Source of the DNA: Gemmatimonadota bacterium
GTDB lineage: Bacteria > Gemmatimonadota > Gemmatimonadetes > Longimicrobiales > RSA9
Direction of reading: 5' to 3'
Assembly: GCA_016207445.1 (NCBI GenBank)
Contig: JACQPS010000091.1
Location: 1-8,373, forward strand
Length of the DNA stretch: 8,373 nucleotides
Of this stretch, positions 1 through 4,846 are shown one piece after another (position 1 is the stretch's first letter; every line of letters starts with the position of its first letter). The notes under the pieces were generated by a model. It was not told the origin of the DNA and made no database searches. It worked only from the letters and a program-made list of their open reading frames with translations. Both the position numbers and the translations under genes were made by a program.

Positions 1-67
1 CGTACTCGTGCGCGTACTCGTACACGGAAGTTGGGCTGGGGATGAGGCTGGGGTCGGGGTTGAGGTT
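1..67. repeat. Degenerate hexanucleotide-period intergenic repeat
   Basis: Bases 1-24 read as four six-base units of the form CGTNNN (CGTACT, CGTGCG, CGTACT, CGTACA). Bases 38-67 read as five further units of the form GRGGNY (GGGGAT, GAGGCT, GGGGTC, GGGGTT, GAGGTT). The tract probably continues left of the window. It is not part of a supportable reading frame: the three forward frames stop at 43-45, 76-78 and 132-134. The G runs at 33-35, 38-41, 50-53, 56-59 and 68-70 could also favour a G-quadruplex on the plus strand, although two of the loops are eight bases long. Function unknown. Confidence 0.55.
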
Positions 68-107
68 GGGAGCCAATGATACCAGGCGTCCCAGACCTGC
101 GGAGCAC

Positions 108-186
108 GGAACATCCCCTCCACTCCGCCAGTAGAACCCACAGCCAAACAGCTTCGGGGAACCGTTCTCGACTTCGGACAGTAACA
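108..186 (+). promoter_or_regulatory. Possible tandem ECF-like promoters
   Basis: Two similar two-part elements lie exactly 50 bases apart: GGAACA at 108-113 with GTAGAA at 131-136, and GGAACC at 158-163 with GTAACA at 181-186. Both have a 17-base spacer. GGAAC is a common -35 core for ECF sigma factors, and autoregulation of anti-sigma operons by such promoters is well known. The -10 parts do not match the usual GTC core well, so this is a tentative call. The stretch from about 71 to 195 is visibly richer in A and T than the coding DNA around it, which fits a promoter region upstream of the gene at 278. Confidence 0.28.
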
Positions 187-196
187 CAAACGCTTC

Positions 197-215
197 CCCC
201 GGCGTGGCGCCGGGG
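197..215 (+). other. Perfect GC hairpin in the leader
   Basis: CCCCGGCG (197-204) and CGCCGGGG (208-215) form a perfect 8-bp stem around a TGG loop. No T run follows, so a standard intrinsic terminator is unlikely. It sits about 60 bases ahead of the anti-sigma-like gene and is followed by a second, longer hairpin. Confidence 0.5.
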
Positions 216-230
216 ATGAGCGCGAGGCAG

Positions 231-260
231 CCCGCGCCGGCCGTCGGAGTCCGGCGCGGG
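231..260 (+). promoter_or_regulatory. Leader hairpin overlapping the ribosome binding site
   Basis: CCCGCGCCGG (231-240) and CCGGCGCGGG (251-260) are perfect reverse complements, giving a 10-bp stem with a 10-base loop. The 3' arm ends inside GGGGAG (258-263), the best Shine-Dalgarno candidate for the start at 278. Folding would partly hide that site. The pairing is directly visible; a role in translational control is inference. Confidence 0.45.
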
Positions 261-277
261 GAGCAGGCCGCGGCGAA

Positions 278-922
278 ATGCGAGTCTCGATGAACTGTCA
301 GGAGTTCCTGGCCCGGTATTCCGAGTACCTGGACGAGCGGCTGGATGCGGGGGAGGCCGCGCGCTGGCGGGCACATCTGGAGGGGTGTCGCTCGTGTGCG
401 CGCTACGACCACGTGGCCCGGCGGGGACTCGCGCTGGTCCGCGAGCTTCCGATCCCCGAGGCCTCTCCCGACCTTGCCCTCCGCCTGCAACAGAGCCTGT
501 TCCGCTTCGATCTCGATGCACCATGGCTGGAAGACCGGACTACCGGCACCGGGGCCGCCGGTTCGCTGGCGATCGCGGCCACGCTGGCGCTCATCGCATG
601 GAGCCCCGTGCTGCGTTCCGGCTGGGTGGACGAGGCGGAACCCCCGCGCGCGGGCACGGCGCCGCTCGCGGAAGCGCCGTCTCGCACAACGGCAGATTTC
701 ACCGGCCACCTGGTGGGTTCGCCTTTCTGGCGGAGCGACCAGGGCGCGGTTCTCGTCTCCTCTCCGATCAACCTGCCGCTGCTCGAGCCGCCGCTCCCGG
801 GCCGGCACAGTCCGGTCACGCTCCGGCCGCCGGTCTTCACCCCGGCGTTCTCGAGCGCGACCTCGACTGCGCGGACGGCGCCGGTCGGCCGGCGGGAAGC
901 CAGCGTCGGCCCGCCGCGTTGA
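278..922 (+). CDS. zf-HC2 anti-sigma-like membrane protein
   Basis: Putative anti-sigma factor of the zinc-binding (ZAS/zf-HC2) type, 214 residues. The N-terminus has the expected zinc ligands: C7, then H33-x3-C37-x2-C40. Such domains bind ECF sigma factors at the inner membrane. A hydrophobic segment at about residues 94-112 is a likely single membrane span. The rest is a proline- and alanine-rich, low-complexity outer part without a recognised domain. The ATG at 278 is used here, but the ATG at 290 (Met5, giving MNC...) fits the usual start of this family and overlaps the stop of a short upstream frame. GGGGAG at 258-263 is rather far from 278. No sigma factor gene lies in the 277 bases upstream, and holA follows after four bases, so the partner is unknown. 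The family call is fairly secure; the specific role is not. Confidence 0.8.
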   Translation: MRVSMNCQEFLARYSEYLDERLDAGEAARWRAHLEGCRSCARYDHVARRGLALVRELPIPEASPDLALRLQQSLFRFDLDAPWLEDRTTGTGAAGSLAIAATLALIAWSPVLRSGWVDEAEPPRAGTAPLAEAPSRTTADFTGHLVGSPFWRSDQGAVLVSSPINLPLLEPPLPGRHSPVTLRPPVFTPAFSSATSTARTAPVGRREASVGPPR

Positions 923-926
923 GCCG

Positions 927-1940
927 ATGCCGCTGCTGAGCCACGAGGCGCTCCTGCGGGCCCTGGCCGAAGGGCGGCGCGGGGGCGCCTTCTTCCTGTA
1001 CGGCGCGGAAGAGTTCCTGGTGGAAGAGGCGGCGGCGGCGGTCGTGGCAGCGCACCTCGAGCCCACGACGCGGGATTTCAACCTGGATCAGCTCCGGGCG
1101 AGTGAAGTGGCGCCGGAGCAGCTGGCCTCCGTTCTCCACACGCCGCCGCTCATGGCCGAGTGGCGCGTCGTGGTGCTGCGCGAGGCGCAGCTGCTGGCGA
1201 GTGCGGCCCGGCTGCGCGCCGCCGTGGAGGCCGTCCTCGAACGGCCGGTGCCCGGCCTCGCGCTCGTCCTGATCGCGCACATCCCGGAGCGCTCGCGCGC
1301 GCAGTTCTACGAGCGCCTGAAGCGGCAGGCCGTCGCGGTCGAGTACGACACGCTGTCCGCCGGTGACGTGCCGGGCTGGTTGGTGGAGCGCGCCCGCACG
1401 GAAGGCGTGGAGCTCGAGCCATCCACGGCGCGCGCGCTCGCCAGTGCGGTCGGCCCGCAGCTCGCGCGGCTGCTGATGGAGCTGCGCAAGTTGCGCGAGT
1501 ACGTCGGCAGCCGGGGGCGGATCGCGGCGGCCGACGTCGAGGCGGTGGTCGGCCGCGTACCGCAGCAGAACCGGTGGGACTGGTTCGACCTGGTCGGCGC
1601 CGGCCGTTTCCGGGAAGCGCGGGCGACGTTGACGGTGCTGCTGGATGCGGGCGAATCGGGCGTCGGGCTGGTTCTGGGACTCGGCACGCATTTCCTGCGG
1701 CTCGCCATCGCCGCGACCAGCGGGCAGAAAGCCCTGGAGGCGGAGCTGCCCGCACATCAGCGCTGGCTGGCCGCCCGCATCGCGCAGCAGGCGCGGCGGT
1801 GGACGCCGCTCGCGCTGGACGCGGCGCTCGATGACCTGCTGCGCGCGGATCGGTTGCTCAAGTCGGCATCGCTCACGGAGGAACAGATCCTGGACGAGTT
1901 GCTCCTCCGGCTGGAGGGGCGCACGGAGGCGGCGGCGTGA
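927..1940 (+). CDS. holA: DNA polymerase III subunit delta (HolA)
   Basis: Delta subunit of the sliding-clamp loader, which with delta prime and tau/gamma opens the beta clamp and loads it on primed DNA at the replication fork. The 337-residue product has the family length and hallmarks: the N-terminal FFLYGAEEFLVEEA at residues 22-35, the strand-forming TPPLMAEWRVVVL at about 72-84, the usual central helical region, and a C-terminal helical domain with GLVLGLGTHFLRL followed by the end signature SLTEEQILDELLLRL. The reading frame is open well upstream, but homology begins at the ATG at 927, four bases after the previous stop at 920-922. No clear Shine-Dalgarno is seen, so translational coupling to the upstream gene is likely. 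The stop overlaps the start of the next gene. The antisense frame of 461 codons over this gene is a GC-rich shadow. Confidence 0.93.
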   Translation: MPLLSHEALLRALAEGRRGGAFFLYGAEEFLVEEAAAAVVAAHLEPTTRDFNLDQLRASEVAPEQLASVLHTPPLMAEWRVVVLREAQLLASAARLRAAVEAVLERPVPGLALVLIAHIPERSRAQFYERLKRQAVAVEYDTLSAGDVPGWLVERARTEGVELEPSTARALASAVGPQLARLLMELRKLREYVGSRGRIAAADVEAVVGRVPQQNRWDWFDLVGAGRFREARATLTVLLDAGESGVGLVLGLGTHFLRLAIAATSGQKALEAELPAHQRWLAARIAQQARRWTPLALDAALDDLLRADRLLKSASLTEEQILDELLLRLEGRTEAAA

Positions 1941-2809
1941 TGCGGAGGACCGGGCTGGTGCTGCTGCTCGCGCTCGTACTCGCGGGCCGACTGTACGCTC
2001 AGGGCGACCCGCTCGATCGCGCCGAAGCGCACGCCCTGGCGGGCCGCTATGATGAGGCGCGCGCGCTGCTCGAGCGCTGGTGGGAGACCGCCGCGGCAGA
2101 GCCGCAGCAGGTGGAGGCGCGCGTGCGTGCGCGTGCGCTCTGGCTGCGTGCGCGGCTGGCGCGCGATGCCGCCGCGGCCGAACAGGACTTCCTTGCGCTC
2201 GTGCTCGGATACCCCACCGCACCCGAGGCGCCGGAAGCGCTCTTGCGGCTCGGCCAGGGGCTGCTCGCCGCGGGCGACACCGAGCGCGCCCTGAGCTACC
2301 TCGAACGCCTCGCCACCGACTACCCCGCGACGCCGCACCGCGCCGTGGGCTTGCTCTGGCTCGCGCGCGCCCAGCGCGCGGCTGGCCGCGTTCCCCTCGC
2401 CTGCGCCACGGCCTCCGATGGCGCGGCTGGCGGTGGGGAACCCGCGCTACTCTCGTTGCTCAAGGCGGAGCAGGCTGCGACTTGCGGCGTGTCGGTGCCG
2501 GCGAAGGCGGCCGGCCCCTCCACCGGCGCCGCGCGCCCGGCCGGAGAGTCGCTGACGGGGACCGGCGACTTCGGCGTGCAGGTCGGCGCGTTCCGCGAGC
2601 CGGCCGGCGCACGGCAGACGGCGTCGGAGCTCCGGCGCGCCGGCTTCGACGCGCGGCTCGTCCACGTTCCCGCCAACGACCTGCTGCGTGTTCGCGTCGG
2701 TCGGTTCCGCGCCCCGGGCGACGCGGCCGCGCTGGCGCACCGGCTACGCGATGCCGGCTTCGGCGCCATCGTCGTCGACGATGTGGCGCAGGAACGGCCG
2801 GGCTCCTAA
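1940..2809 (+). CDS. Exported TPR and SPOR domain protein
   Basis: A 289-residue protein with an N-terminal signal peptide (basic MRR, hydrophobic residues 5-16, likely cleavage after LYA at 20), TPR-like helical repeats at about 23-52 and 87-150 (with the GYP...A..LLRLGQ pattern of YbgF/BamD-like repeats), an Ala/Gly/Pro-rich linker, and a C-terminal SPOR domain from about 209 to 283 (FGVQVGAF ... LLRVRVGRF). SPOR domains bind glycan strands lacking stem peptides at division sites, so a periplasmic role in cell-wall or envelope work is inferred. The ATG at 1940 overlaps the holA stop (TGATG) and has GGAGG at 1925-1929; a GTG at 1937 is an alternative start. Co-transcription with holA is very likely, although the functions are not obviously linked. 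The exact cellular role is unknown. Confidence 0.85.
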   Translation: MRRTGLVLLLALVLAGRLYAQGDPLDRAEAHALAGRYDEARALLERWWETAAAEPQQVEARVRARALWLRARLARDAAAAEQDFLALVLGYPTAPEAPEALLRLGQGLLAAGDTERALSYLERLATDYPATPHRAVGLLWLARAQRAAGRVPLACATASDGAAGGGEPALLSLLKAEQAATCGVSVPAKAAGPSTGAARPAGESLTGTGDFGVQVGAFREPAGARQTASELRRAGFDARLVHVPANDLLRVRVGRFRAPGDAAALAHRLRDAGFGAIVVDDVAQERPGS

Positions 2810-2841
2810 GTTCTCCAGTTCCAGCAGACAACTTGCGCGCG

Positions 2842-2855
2842 CCCCGGCGCCGGGG
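2842..2855. repeat. 14-base perfect GC palindrome before the ANTAR gene
   Basis: CCCCGGCGCCGGGG is a perfect palindrome in the 72-base gap between the SPOR gene and the ANTAR regulator, ending 26 bases before the GTG start. There is no T run. Its right half with the following bases (GGCGCCGGGGAYGA) also occurs at 206-219, in the hairpin ahead of the anti-sigma-like gene. It could be an operator or just GC-rich chance. Confidence 0.35.
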
Positions 2856-2881
2856 ACGAACCTTCGCGGTCCGGAGCCAAC

Positions 2882-3478
2882 GTGGGAGCCCTTCGTATCC
2901 TGATCGCCGAAGACGAACCCTTGAGCGCCATGGCGCTGCAGTCCCAGCTCGAGGCGCTCGGCCACGAGGTGGTAGGCCGAGCGGGCACCGGCCGCGAGGC
3001 CGTCGAGCTGGCGCGCCAGCACACGCTCGATCTCGCCATCCTCGACATCCGCATGCCCGTGATGAACGGCATCGATGCGGCCCGCGAGATCTTCCGCACC
3101 ACGCCCATCCCGATCATCCTGCTCAGCGGCTACAGCGACCCCGAGTACATCGCGGCCGCGACCGTGGGGCCCGTCTTCCAGTACCTGGTGAAGCCCGTCT
3201 CGCTCGAAGACCTCGGACCGGCCATCAGCGTCGCCCGCAAGCGCTTCGACGAGTGGCGCCAGTTCCGGGGGGAAGCCGCGGCCCTCGAGCAGAAGCTCGA
3301 AGATCGCAAGGTCATCGAACGCGCCAAGGGCATCCTCATGGAGGCGCGCGGCCTGTCCGAGAACGACGCCTACCGCACTCTCCAGCGGGAGAGCCAGAAC
3401 CGCCATCAGTCCATGGTCGAGATCGCCCGCACGATTCTCATGGCCGAGGACCTGCTCCGCGACCATCCCGGGACCTGA
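2882..3478 (+). CDS. Response regulator with ANTAR RNA-binding domain
   Basis: Two-component response regulator, 198 residues, resembling the AmiR/NasR/PdtaR group. The receiver domain (about 3-120) has the acidic pair E10-D11, the phospho-acceptor D55 in LAILDIRMPVMNG, S82 at the Thr/Ser switch position, and K104 in the KP motif. After a coiled linker (about 120-140) an ANTAR domain covers about 133-190, with the diagnostic RKVIERAKGILM and DAYRTLQRES segments. ANTAR domains bind paired RNA hairpins with six-base loops and prevent transcription termination, so phosphorylation probably controls RNA binding. The start is GTG at 2882 with GGAG at 2873-2876, five bases away. No histidine kinase lies beside it, so it is an orphan here and its RNA targets are unknown. 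The domain assignment is very secure. Confidence 0.93.
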   Translation: MGALRILIAEDEPLSAMALQSQLEALGHEVVGRAGTGREAVELARQHTLDLAILDIRMPVMNGIDAAREIFRTTPIPIILLSGYSDPEYIAAATVGPVFQYLVKPVSLEDLGPAISVARKRFDEWRQFRGEAAALEQKLEDRKVIERAKGILMEARGLSENDAYRTLQRESQNRHQSMVEIARTILMAEDLLRDHPGT

Positions 3479-3495
3479 CCGCGGCGACGCCTTCC

Positions 3496-3524
3496 TTGTG
3501 AGAAACACGGGCGCCGACTACTCT
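3496..3524 (+). promoter_or_regulatory. Possible promoter for a leaderless transcript
   Basis: TTGTGA (3496-3501) and TACTCT (3519-3524) are separated by exactly 17 bases. They match the sigma-70 consensus at four of six and three of six positions, the latter being the three most conserved (T1, A2, T6). The ATG at 3534 begins ten bases after the -10 box, so RNA would start at or just before the start codon. No Shine-Dalgarno is present there, which fits a leaderless message. Confidence 0.35.
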
Positions 3525-3533
3525 TGTGCCGGC

Positions 3534-3851
3534 ATGGTCGCACCCTACGCGCCGCCGCGTCAGCTCTACAACGCCTGGGTCGAGGATCAGATCGAGGAGT
3601 TCAAGGCGAGCCTCACCCGCGAGGAGCTGCTTCAGCTCGCCGATCAGGCGGTGCACGACCTCTTTGCCGACGACGACGGCCAGTACCCTCTCACCGAGAT
3701 CCTCCTGCGCGACGCCGTCGACGCGCTCGTCTTCCGCCAGCTCCAGCTCCCCAGCTATCGCCGGTGGCTGCGTTCGTGTCAGATCGACACGGGCCAGCGA
3801 CCTCGCGCGGGTACAACGCGGCGCCGGCGGGCGGCGGGAGGAGGGACGTAA
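3534..3851 (+). CDS. Small conserved-looking protein of unknown function
   Basis: I do not recognise this 105-residue protein. The body, about residues 8-80, looks globular and helical: an aromatic start (YNAWVEDQIEEF), an acidic amphipathic helix (TREELLQLADQAVHDLF), an acidic turn (DDDGQYPLTE) and a second helix pair ending in LPSYRRWLRSC. The last 25 residues are basic, Gly- and Arg-rich and probably disordered. There is no signal peptide or membrane span, so it is likely cytoplasmic. Strong GC at third codon positions in this frame and protein-like composition favour it over the opposing frame at 3438-3980. ATG 3534 is chosen because the upstream GTG at 3498 overlaps the probable promoter and adds an unprotein-like leader. 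It lies 55 bases after the ANTAR gene and may be separately transcribed. Confidence 0.6.
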   Translation: MVAPYAPPRQLYNAWVEDQIEEFKASLTREELLQLADQAVHDLFADDDGQYPLTEILLRDAVDALVFRQLQLPSYRRWLRSCQIDTGQRPRAGTTRRRRAAGGGT

Positions 3852-3957
3852 CTCCTCGTAGTCGATTCGGTTACAGCCTGCGAGCGTGTTCCCACCCTTC
3901 TGGTACGCGCCCTGCCTTTTCCCGCTCGGACGCAGACCCGCCCATGCATTCGCAGGC

Positions 3958-3963
3958 GAGGAG
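3958..3963 (+). promoter_or_regulatory. Strong ribosome binding site for the 59-residue gene
   Basis: GAGGAG lies six bases before the ATG at 3970. It selects this start over the GTG at 3886 in the same frame, whose extension has no comparable site. Confidence 0.65.
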
Positions 3964-3969
3964 CTCTTG

Positions 3970-4149
3970 ATGCCCAGCAAGAAATCGGCGCCGAAGCCGC
4001 GGCAGCGTGACCTTCACCCTCCGGGGATCGTGATCCGCAAGCGCCCCGAGCCGCTGACCCGCCCGGTGATCGCGGCGTTCATCTGGGGTGGCAAGGTGCG
4101 GCCGGTGCCCACGCTGCCCTTCGGTCGCTGGAAGCCGTCGACGGCCTGA
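3970..4149 (+). CDS. Small basic protein, 59 residues, unknown function
   Basis: I do not recognise this protein. It is short, very basic and proline-rich: the N-terminus (MPSKKSAPKPRQRD) is a positively charged tail, followed by PGIVIRKRPEPLTRPVIAAF, a short hydrophobic patch (VIAAFIWGG) and KVRPVPTLPFGRWKP at the end. The hydrophobic stretch is too short for a confident membrane span. A nucleic-acid or ribosome association would suit the charge, but that is a guess from composition. Support for it being real comes from the near-ideal GAGGAG site six bases before the ATG and from a strong terminator that follows within 70-100 bases. An eight-codon frame (3944-3970) ends in TGATG over its start, possibly by chance. 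Confidence 0.55.
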   Translation: MPSKKSAPKPRQRDLHPPGIVIRKRPEPLTRPVIAAFIWGGKVRPVPTLPFGRWKPSTA

Positions 4150-4166
4150 GGCACCGGGTAGGCCCG

Positions 4167-4190
4167 GCCGCGGGCGAGGTCGCCCGCGGC
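4167..4190 (+). other. GC hairpin after the small basic gene
   Basis: GCCGCGGGCG (4167-4176) pairs perfectly with CGCCCGCGGC (4181-4190) around an AGGT loop. It begins 18 bases after the stop codon and lies upstream of the true terminator. No T run follows. It may protect the 3' end or slow the polymerase. Confidence 0.45.
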
Positions 4191-4214
4191 GCAGGGAAGT
4201 CTCAGGGAGTCGCG

Positions 4215-4247
4215 AAAAAGCGCGCGAACTGATTCGCGCGCTTTTTT
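4215..4247. terminator. Bidirectional intrinsic terminator between convergent genes
   Basis: Bases 4215-4228 and 4233-4246 are a perfect 14-bp inverted repeat with loop CTGA. The stem is GC-rich (GCGCGCG) with an A5 tract on the left and T6 (4242-4247) on the right, so it gives a stem plus U tract on both strands. It sits between the stop of the plus-strand small gene (4149) and the stop of the minus-strand lipoprotein gene (4317) and should terminate both transcripts. Confidence 0.9.
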
Positions 4248-4316
4248 GCGCGTGCCGGTTGGGTTGCGGCGAGCCGCGCAGTCCGGATCCGGTTCGCGCG
4301 GTCGGCCGCGCGCGGG

Positions 4317-4820
4317 CTAGGGCTGCGTCGCGGGCGGCGGCGTCTGCTCCATCGGCGGCGGCGGTGCGTCGTCGCTGAATGCGAGCAGCGCGATCTTCCA
4401 CTCGTCGTTCACCTTCTTCCAGACGAGCGCATACTTTCCGACCGCGTCCATCTGACTGCCGTCGGGCATGGCCATCTTGTACTTGTTGACACCGTACTGG
4501 TAGGCGACGTCGCCGCTGGCCGCGACCTGCAGCTGATCGACCGTGCTGGTGATATCCGAGACGCCCATGCCGAAGAACTGGTTGTACAGGTCGCGCATGG
4601 CGGCCTGGCCGTGAACGGCCGGCATGTTCGCGGGCTCGACGTGCGCGTCCTCGGCGTAGAAGCTGACCGCCTTCTCCACATCCTTGGCGTTTTCGGCGAC
4701 CATGATCGTGTCGTTCAGCGCGCGCAGCGTGGCTTCCTCGGCGGCGACATCCACCTTGGGCGCACACGAGAGCAGCCCGAGCGACAGCACGGCAACGGCG
4801 GCAGTGGCACCGCGGTTCAT
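4317..4820 (-). CDS. NTF2-like (SnoaL/DUF4440-type) lipoprotein
   Basis: Predicted 167-residue lipoprotein. The N-terminus MNRGATAAVAVLSLGLLSC is a lipoprotein signal with lipobox LLSC and acylated C19; the next residue is Ala, not Asp, so outer-membrane sorting is expected if a Lol system operates. The mature part resembles the NTF2-like cone fold of the SnoaL/DUF4440 group: an N-terminal helix (EEATLRALNDTIMVAENAKD), VEKAVSFYAEDAHVEPAN, GQAAMRDLYNQFF, then strands such as VAYQYGVNKYKMAM and GKYALVWKKVNDEWKIALLAF. The tail is proline-rich. No catalytic residues can be assigned, and ligand binding is only a family-level expectation. The start at 4820 is chosen for its GGAGG site five bases upstream and proper signal peptide. 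It follows tldE by 26 bases and probably shares its transcript. Confidence 0.85.
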   Translation of the reverse strand: MNRGATAAVAVLSLGLLSCAPKVDVAAEEATLRALNDTIMVAENAKDVEKAVSFYAEDAHVEPANMPAVHGQAAMRDLYNQFFGMGVSDITSTVDQLQVAASGDVAYQYGVNKYKMAMPDGSQMDAVGKYALVWKKVNDEWKIALLAFSDDAPPPPMEQTPPPATQP

Positions 4821-4825
4821 GTTGT

Positions 4826-4830
4826 CCTCC
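4826..4830 (-). promoter_or_regulatory. Ribosome binding site of the NTF2-like lipoprotein gene
   Basis: On the minus strand GGAGG is followed by five bases and the ATG at 4820. It settles the start, which would otherwise extend ten codons upstream to 4850, inside the end of tldE. Confidence 0.75.
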
Positions 4831-4846
4831 CGCAACAAGGGTGAAT

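Noticed and set aside
345..926. 194-codon upstream extension of the holA frame
   Set aside because: It overlaps the whole anti-sigma-like gene in another frame, is Arg-rich and has no DNA polymerase delta similarity before the ATG at 927.
837..2222. 461-codon frame on the minus strand opposite holA
   Set aside because: Translation is low-complexity Arg/Ala/Pro and lies opposite a secure holA. No ribosome binding site or domain.
3944..3970. Eight-codon leader peptide with TGATG overlap
   Set aside because: It has no ribosome binding site of its own, and so short a frame with an overlapping stop is likely by chance; GAGGAG already explains initiation at 3970.
3438..3980. 180-codon minus-strand frame opposite the 105-residue protein
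   Set aside because: It overlaps the ANTAR end and has no recognisable fold; codon-position GC and composition favour the plus-strand gene. Some doubt remains because neither protein is recognised.
4167..4247. Paired hairpins as an ANTAR dual-hexaloop target
   Set aside because: Opening one pair in the second hairpin gives the six-base loop ACTGAT, which fits AxxGxx, but the first hairpin (loop AGGT, or GAGGTC when opened) lacks the leading A, the spacing is long, and the site is between convergent genes and not in a leader.
4283..4292. CCGGATCCGG palindrome
   Set aside because: A ten-base palindrome in GC-rich DNA is common and has no supporting context.
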